From NCBI GenBank assembly GCA_044867875.1, contig JBIOVR010000529.1, positions 1 to 11,262 on the forward strand: a stretch of DNA of 11,262 bases, written 5' to 3'. The notes under the pieces were generated by a model, which saw nothing but the letters and a program-made list of their open reading frames with translations, had not been told where the DNA came from and made no database searches. A program made the position numbers and the translations under genes. Shown here piece after piece: positions 7,873-11,262 of the stretch (position 1 is its first letter; the number at the start of each line of letters is the position of its first letter). The stretch comes from VBAS01 sp044867875 (lineage in GTDB: Bacteria > Bacteroidota > Bacteroidia > Chitinophagales > Chitinophagaceae).

Positions 7873-9543
7873 ATGTATAAAAATAAAATTCATACTGCCC
7901 TCAGTGTTTTATTGGCTATTTTTTTTCGTTTTACCACATTATCACAACAGGCAACCATCAATATCGACCTTAAAAAAGAACTTGGAGAAATGAAACCTAT
8001 TTGGGCATGGTTTGGTTATGATGAACCAAACTATACCTACATGAAGGATGGGAAAAAATTATTATCGGGGATCGCTTCACTAAGCCCCGTACCTGTTTTT
8101 GTAAGGGCACATAATTTACTCACTACTGGTGACGGGACACCGGCATTAAAATGGGGCTCGACAAATGCATATACAGAAGATGGAAATGGTAATCCAATCT
8201 ATAACTGGAAAATTGTTGACAGTATATTTGATACTTACATACAAAGAGGTATGAAACCATTGGCGCAAATTGGTTTTATGCCGGAAGCTCTTTCATCAAA
8301 TCCTCAACCTTACAAACATAACTGGCGACCGGGTGCTTCCTATAAAGAAGTATTCACCGGATGGGCATATCCGCCGAATGATTATAATAAATGGAGAGAG
8401 CTTATTTATCAATGGGCAAAGCACTGTGTGGATCGTTATGGAAAAAAGGAAGTGGAAAGCTGGTGGTGGGAAGTTTGGAACGAACCTAATATTGGTTACT
8501 GGCAGGGAACGGTTGAAGAATATTGTAAAATGTATGATTATGCAGCTGATGGTTTATTGAAAGCATTACCTACTGCAAAGATCGGCGGCTGTAATATAAC
8601 AGGAGGTGGTTCAAAATTTTTATCTGCATTTATCACCCACTGTTTGAGTGAGTCCAATTATGCAACAGGCAAAAAAGGTTCTCCGCTTGATATGGTTTTG
8701 TTTCATGCAAAAGGCCAACCAAGGTTTGTTGATGGCCGGGTAATAATGAATGTGGGTACACAGATGCGTAATATCCGTGCTGCATTAATTACTATTAATA
8801 GTTTCCCCTCAATAAAAAATATTCCGTTGGTGATCGGCGAAAGTGACCCGGAAGGTTGTGCTGCATGCGGTATGAGCACCAATCCGGAAAATGCTTATCG
8901 CAACGGAACCATGTATTCCAGTTATACCGCCGCATCTTTTGCAAGAAAATATTTACTCGCTGATGAATATAAAGTAAATCTTATTGGTGCTGTTTCCTGG
9001 GCTTTTGAATTTGAGAACCAGCCATGGTTCGCAGGTTTCAGGGATCTGGCAACAAATGGAGTGGATAAACCCGTATTGAATGTGTTCCGCATGTTTGGAA
9101 TCATGAAAGGAAAACGTGTTTATGTATCTGGTAATCGAATGTATGATCTGAAAACTTTTGTAGACAGTAGTGTTCGCAAGCAAACGGATATTGGTGCAAT
9201 AGCGGCAAAAGATAAAAATTCAGCAACAATTATGGTTTGGAATTATCATGATGAAGACAAACAGGAGTCCGCTGAAGAAATAAATATAACTATTAATGGA
9301 TTGACGGCTAAAGCAATAACTGTTACTGAATACCGGATCGATAATGAGCATAGCAATTCTTATGAAGTATGGAAAAAGATGGGTTCACCGCAAAATCCAA
9401 CAGCAGAACAAATAACAACACTGGAAAAAGCCGGGCAATTGCAGATGATGAATAAGCCGGCGAAGATGAAAGTGGATAATAAAATGATATTGAAGATCCA
9501 GTTACCAAGACAAGGCGTTTCATTACTGAAACTGGATTGGTAA
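7873..9543 (+). CDS. Exported GH39-like clan GH-A glycosidase
   Basis: Probable retaining exo-glycosidase; GH39 members include beta-xylosidases and, in Bacteroides PULs, pentose-removing enzymes acting on plant side chains. The 556-residue protein has a signal peptide (basic start, SVLLAIFFRFTTLS, cleavage likely before Gln25). In the barrel (about 40-395) I see WAWFGYDEPNYTY (44-56), PVFVRAHNLL (74-83), KPLAQIGFMPEAL (128-140), WWWEVWNEPNIGYWQG (197-212) with Glu204 as acid/base, LDMVLFHAKG (272-281), and LVIGESDPEGCAACG (319-333) with Glu323 as likely nucleophile. The context GESDPEG differs from the TEWN-type motif of classical GH39 xylosidases, so specificity may differ too. A C-terminal beta-sandwich (about 415-556) is usual for the family. 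It starts 40 bp after GH51 and ends by touching the next gene, so it belongs to the same operon. GH30 or another clan-A family is a weaker alternative. Confidence 0.78.
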   Translation: MYKNKIHTALSVLLAIFFRFTTLSQQATINIDLKKELGEMKPIWAWFGYDEPNYTYMKDGKKLLSGIASLSPVPVFVRAHNLLTTGDGTPALKWGSTNAYTEDGNGNPIYNWKIVDSIFDTYIQRGMKPLAQIGFMPEALSSNPQPYKHNWRPGASYKEVFTGWAYPPNDYNKWRELIYQWAKHCVDRYGKKEVESWWWEVWNEPNIGYWQGTVEEYCKMYDYAADGLLKALPTAKIGGCNITGGGSKFLSAFITHCLSESNYATGKKGSPLDMVLFHAKGQPRFVDGRVIMNVGTQMRNIRAALITINSFPSIKNIPLVIGESDPEGCAACGMSTNPENAYRNGTMYSSYTAASFARKYLLADEYKVNLIGAVSWAFEFENQPWFAGFRDLATNGVDKPVLNVFRMFGIMKGKRVYVSGNRMYDLKTFVDSSVRKQTDIGAIAAKDKNSATIMVWNYHDEDKQESAEEINITINGLTAKAITVTEYRIDNEHSNSYEVWKKMGSPQNPTAEQITTLEKAGQLQMMNKPAKMKVDNKMILKIQLPRQGVSLLKLDW

Positions 9544-9566
9544 TGATCATTTATAAAATAAAGGAC

Positions 9567-10940
9567 ATGAAATACCTGCTTTTAATATTATTGATTTGTG
9601 CAATTAACTCCAATGCACAAATTGGAAAACGTTTCCCATCAGAAAGAAAAGAAGTAACTGATCCTGTTACGGAAACTAAACTTATTTTTCTTACCAGCAC
9701 CCAAAGCGGTGATTCCAAAATTTATCAAACGCATAATCAATGGACATCCGATGGTCAATGGCTCATCTTTCGCTCCAACCGTGTGAAAGGTGAGGCGATG
9801 GCAGTAAATGAAAAGACAGGAGATATCGTACAGGTTACAGAAGGTGGCTATACAGGCATGTTGAACATTGCACGTAAATCAATGAAGTTGTATTTCATGC
9901 GAAATCCAAAAAATGATACAATACCAACTACTCCCGGTGATACTGCAAGACGCAGTGTGCAAAGCCCGGTAGAAATAATCGAAGTAGATCTTGAAAAATT
10001 ATTTTCTGACAGCAAAGCCGGTACATTAAAAAAAGCAGACGCATACCAGCGAATTTCTGGCACTACACCAAAAGAGCTTGGAGCCGGCGGTGATATGGCG
10101 CTGGATGGTGATGAAGATTGGGCTTATTTCCGTGTTGGCCTCCAGGAAGCAACAAAACATTTAGCACCGGGAACAAAATTGGAAAAGAATTTCGGGCCAC
10201 GTAATATGGGAGCCGGTCCTTCTGGTATTGCGGCGATGAATATCCATACCGGTGAAATAAAATATGTAGTGTCTGTGCCTTTTCAGATCGGTCATATACA
10301 AACGAATCCGTGGGTGCCGGGTGAAATTGTTTTTTGCTGGGAGACAGGTGGTAAATCACCACAACGAACATGGACGGTGATGAGCGATGGATCTGGTCTG
10401 CGTCCTCTTTATCCCGAATCAGAATATGAATGGGTAACACATGAAGCAGTTATTTCAAAAGATGAAGTCGCCATTGCGATCATGGGTCATAGAAAAATTC
10501 CGGGCACAAATAAAACAGTTGATGCGGGCACTGATGTCAGTGGTGCAAACCCGGGACAAGATGCTTCATGGGGTCTATCGGGTACAAGAGAAAAACCAAC
10601 AGGTCTTGCTATTGTTAATCTTCGCACAAGAGAAATGGAAATTGTTGGACAAACAAAAAGCGGAAGCGGACTTTGGCATGTGAGTGGTTCACCAGATGGT
10701 CGATGGGCAGTAGCGGATGATTTTTCACGTAGTATCTACCTGATCGATCGGCATACAAAAGAAATGATCTTGCTTTCAACAGGTCACAAAACAACAGCGG
10801 CAGATCATCCACATCCAACAATGAGTCCGGATGGAACAAAGATCCAGATCCAATCAGCTATGCTGTCTGCCGACAACAGGAGTATGAATATCTGCATCAT
10901 TCCAGTTCCGCAAGAGTGGTTGAAGAGAAATTATAAATAA
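9567..10940 (+). CDS. Exported oligogalacturonate lyase-like (PL22-type) beta-propeller protein
   Basis: Likely beta-propeller lyase that cleaves uronic-acid oligosaccharides by beta-elimination, feeding unsaturated products to GH105. The 457-residue form starts at ATG 9567, giving a clean signal peptide (MKYLLLILLICAINSNA, then Gln18). ATG 9543 overlaps the previous stop (TAATG) and adds eight residues, so it remains possible; the TTG at 9537 is not credible. Propeller-blade motifs: WTSDGQWLIFRSNR (59-72), GSPDGRWAVADD (375-386), MSPDGTKIQIQS (419-430). Compared from memory with Ogl, conserved candidates are Arg267 in PQRTW, His292 in VTHE (25 residues later, the same spacing as Arg217-His242), His371 in LWHVS, and His414/His416 in DHPHP. 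The metal-ligand Gln expected three residues before HPH is Ala411. Classical Ogl is cytoplasmic, whereas this one is exported. It is the last gene of the four-gene operon. A PL22 relative with altered substrate, or an inactive binder, are alternatives. Confidence 0.75.
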   Translation: MKYLLLILLICAINSNAQIGKRFPSERKEVTDPVTETKLIFLTSTQSGDSKIYQTHNQWTSDGQWLIFRSNRVKGEAMAVNEKTGDIVQVTEGGYTGMLNIARKSMKLYFMRNPKNDTIPTTPGDTARRSVQSPVEIIEVDLEKLFSDSKAGTLKKADAYQRISGTTPKELGAGGDMALDGDEDWAYFRVGLQEATKHLAPGTKLEKNFGPRNMGAGPSGIAAMNIHTGEIKYVVSVPFQIGHIQTNPWVPGEIVFCWETGGKSPQRTWTVMSDGSGLRPLYPESEYEWVTHEAVISKDEVAIAIMGHRKIPGTNKTVDAGTDVSGANPGQDASWGLSGTREKPTGLAIVNLRTREMEIVGQTKSGSGLWHVSGSPDGRWAVADDFSRSIYLIDRHTKEMILLSTGHKTTAADHPHPTMSPDGTKIQIQSAMLSADNRSMNICIIPVPQEWLKRNYK

Positions 10941-10969
10941 TTTATGCGTTTACTGCAATTGCAAAATAT

Positions 10970-10986
10970 CAGGACTGTACAGGATA
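10970..10986 (+). promoter_or_regulatory. Candidate operator: second copy of the CAGGA-N5-CAGGA motif
   Basis: CAGGA at 10970-10974 and 10980-10984 repeats with a 10-bp period, and TGTACAGGATA (10976-10986) is identical to 4420-4430. The site lies about 50 bp before the start of the second propeller gene. Together with the copy before the GH105 gene it suggests that one regulator controls both units. The rest of this 94-bp gap holds a 10-bp palindrome, TGCAATTGCA (10954-10963), but no convincing terminator and no clear TAnnTTTG promoter. Confidence 0.4.
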
Positions 10987-11034
10987 CAAACAAGTTCTGA
11001 ATGTCCTTACTTTATAAGCTAAAGATTGCTTGAT

Positions 11035-11262
11035 ATGAAAGCCCTGATTAGTATTATCAAACTAGTATTGTCCTCATTAATTTTCATTTGCTTCGCCCTT
11101 CCAATTTTTGCTCAGCCTTTAATGGAAACTGGTGGCCAAAAAATGCCTACAGAGTGGATCGATAAAGACACTCATCATAAAATAGTAAAATTATCTTCAG
11201 GACTCGAAGGCAACAGCCTGAGCTTTTATTTTCATAATAATCCTTTTATTGGTAACGAGATG
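11035..11262 (+). CDS. Exported PL22-like/PD40-type beta-propeller protein (3' partial)
   Basis: Only the first 76 residues are visible; the frame is open to the window end. ATG 11035 is followed by a signal peptide (KALISIIKLVLSSLIFICFALPIFA) with likely cleavage before Gln27. The mature start reads MPTEWIDKDTHHKIVKLSSG (37-56), then SFYFHNNPFIGNEM (63-76). This resembles the first blade of oligogalacturonate lyase-like propellers in Bacteroidota ('PPEW-D-DTG--V--LT', then an aromatic/HN strand). It loosely parallels the preceding gene, where FPSERKEVTDPVTETKLIFLTS leads to a similar HN motif. It is therefore probably a second, divergent PL22-like protein, but the active-site region is outside the window. 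It has its own 94-bp upstream region with a candidate operator, so it may be a separate transcript. Confidence 0.6.
   Translation, partial: MKALISIIKLVLSSLIFICFALPIFAQPLMETGGQKMPTEWIDKDTHHKIVKLSSGLEGNSLSFYFHNNPFIGNEM

Noticed and set aside
9537..9545. TTG 9537 or ATG 9543 as start of the PL22-like gene
   Set aside because: TTG lies inside the previous gene and gives a poor N-terminus. ATG 9543 is possible (TAATG overlap), but ATG 9567 gives a compact signal peptide ending before Gln, like the neighbours.
10063..10440. 125-codon open frame on the minus strand inside the PL22-like gene
   Set aside because: Composition (many Pro, His, Leu) is what a reverse reading of this gene gives; no family resemblance.
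10954..10963. Palindrome TGCAATTGCA after the PL22-like gene
   Set aside because: Perfect but only 10 bp, does not extend into a longer stem and has no T-run, so it is neither a credible terminator nor a clear operator.
10971..11007. AGGAC...GTCCT inverted repeat upstream of the last gene
   Set aside because: Five-base arms separated by 27 bases with no further pairing; the direct repeat in the same place explains the similarity better.

Overview
This AT-rich window looks like a stretch of a Bacteroidota chromosome. A Chitinophagaceae- or Sphingobacteriales-like member would fit, but the genus cannot be read from the sequence. The evidence is a SusC/SusD pair, an SpsC lipobox on SusD, exported enzymes whose predicted mature ends start with Gln, and no strong Shine-Dalgarno motifs. 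Every supported gene lies on the + strand and together they form part of a polysaccharide utilisation locus (PUL).

Layout: the window opens inside a susC-like TonB-dependent transporter gene (2-2308, 5' end missing). The susD-like lipoprotein gene follows 11 bp later (2320-4335). A strong hairpin terminator (4363-4400) closes that unit. A 171-bp gap then leads into four tightly packed enzyme genes (4507-10940): a GH105 unsaturated glycuronyl hydrolase, a GH51 alpha-L-arabinofuranosidase (ATGA overlap with GH105), a GH39-like glycosidase (40 bp later), and an exported beta-propeller protein of the oligogalacturonate lyase (PL22) type. After a 94-bp gap a second, probably related propeller gene begins (11035) and runs off the end. 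No gap exceeds 300 bp, and I see no RNA genes, CRISPR arrays, IS elements or other mobile DNA.

How the genes work together (inference from families): SusC/SusD would bind and import oligosaccharides across the outer membrane. The PL22-like protein would beta-eliminate uronic-acid oligomers, producing 4,5-unsaturated ends. GH105 would remove the unsaturated uronic acid, GH51 would strip alpha-L-arabinofuranose, and the GH39-like enzyme would take a further pentose or similar residue. The most natural substrate is an arabinose-decorated pectin such as rhamnogalacturonan I fragments. No backbone endo-lyase or regulator gene is in view.

The most interesting unexplained structure is a short motif, CAGGA-N5-CAGGA (10-bp period), found upstream of both the GH105-led operon and the second propeller gene. 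It is a candidate shared operator. A second point is that the PL22-like protein keeps the expected His/Arg pattern of oligogalacturonate lyase but appears to have Ala where the metal-binding Gln is expected, and it is exported although classical Ogl is cytoplasmic.
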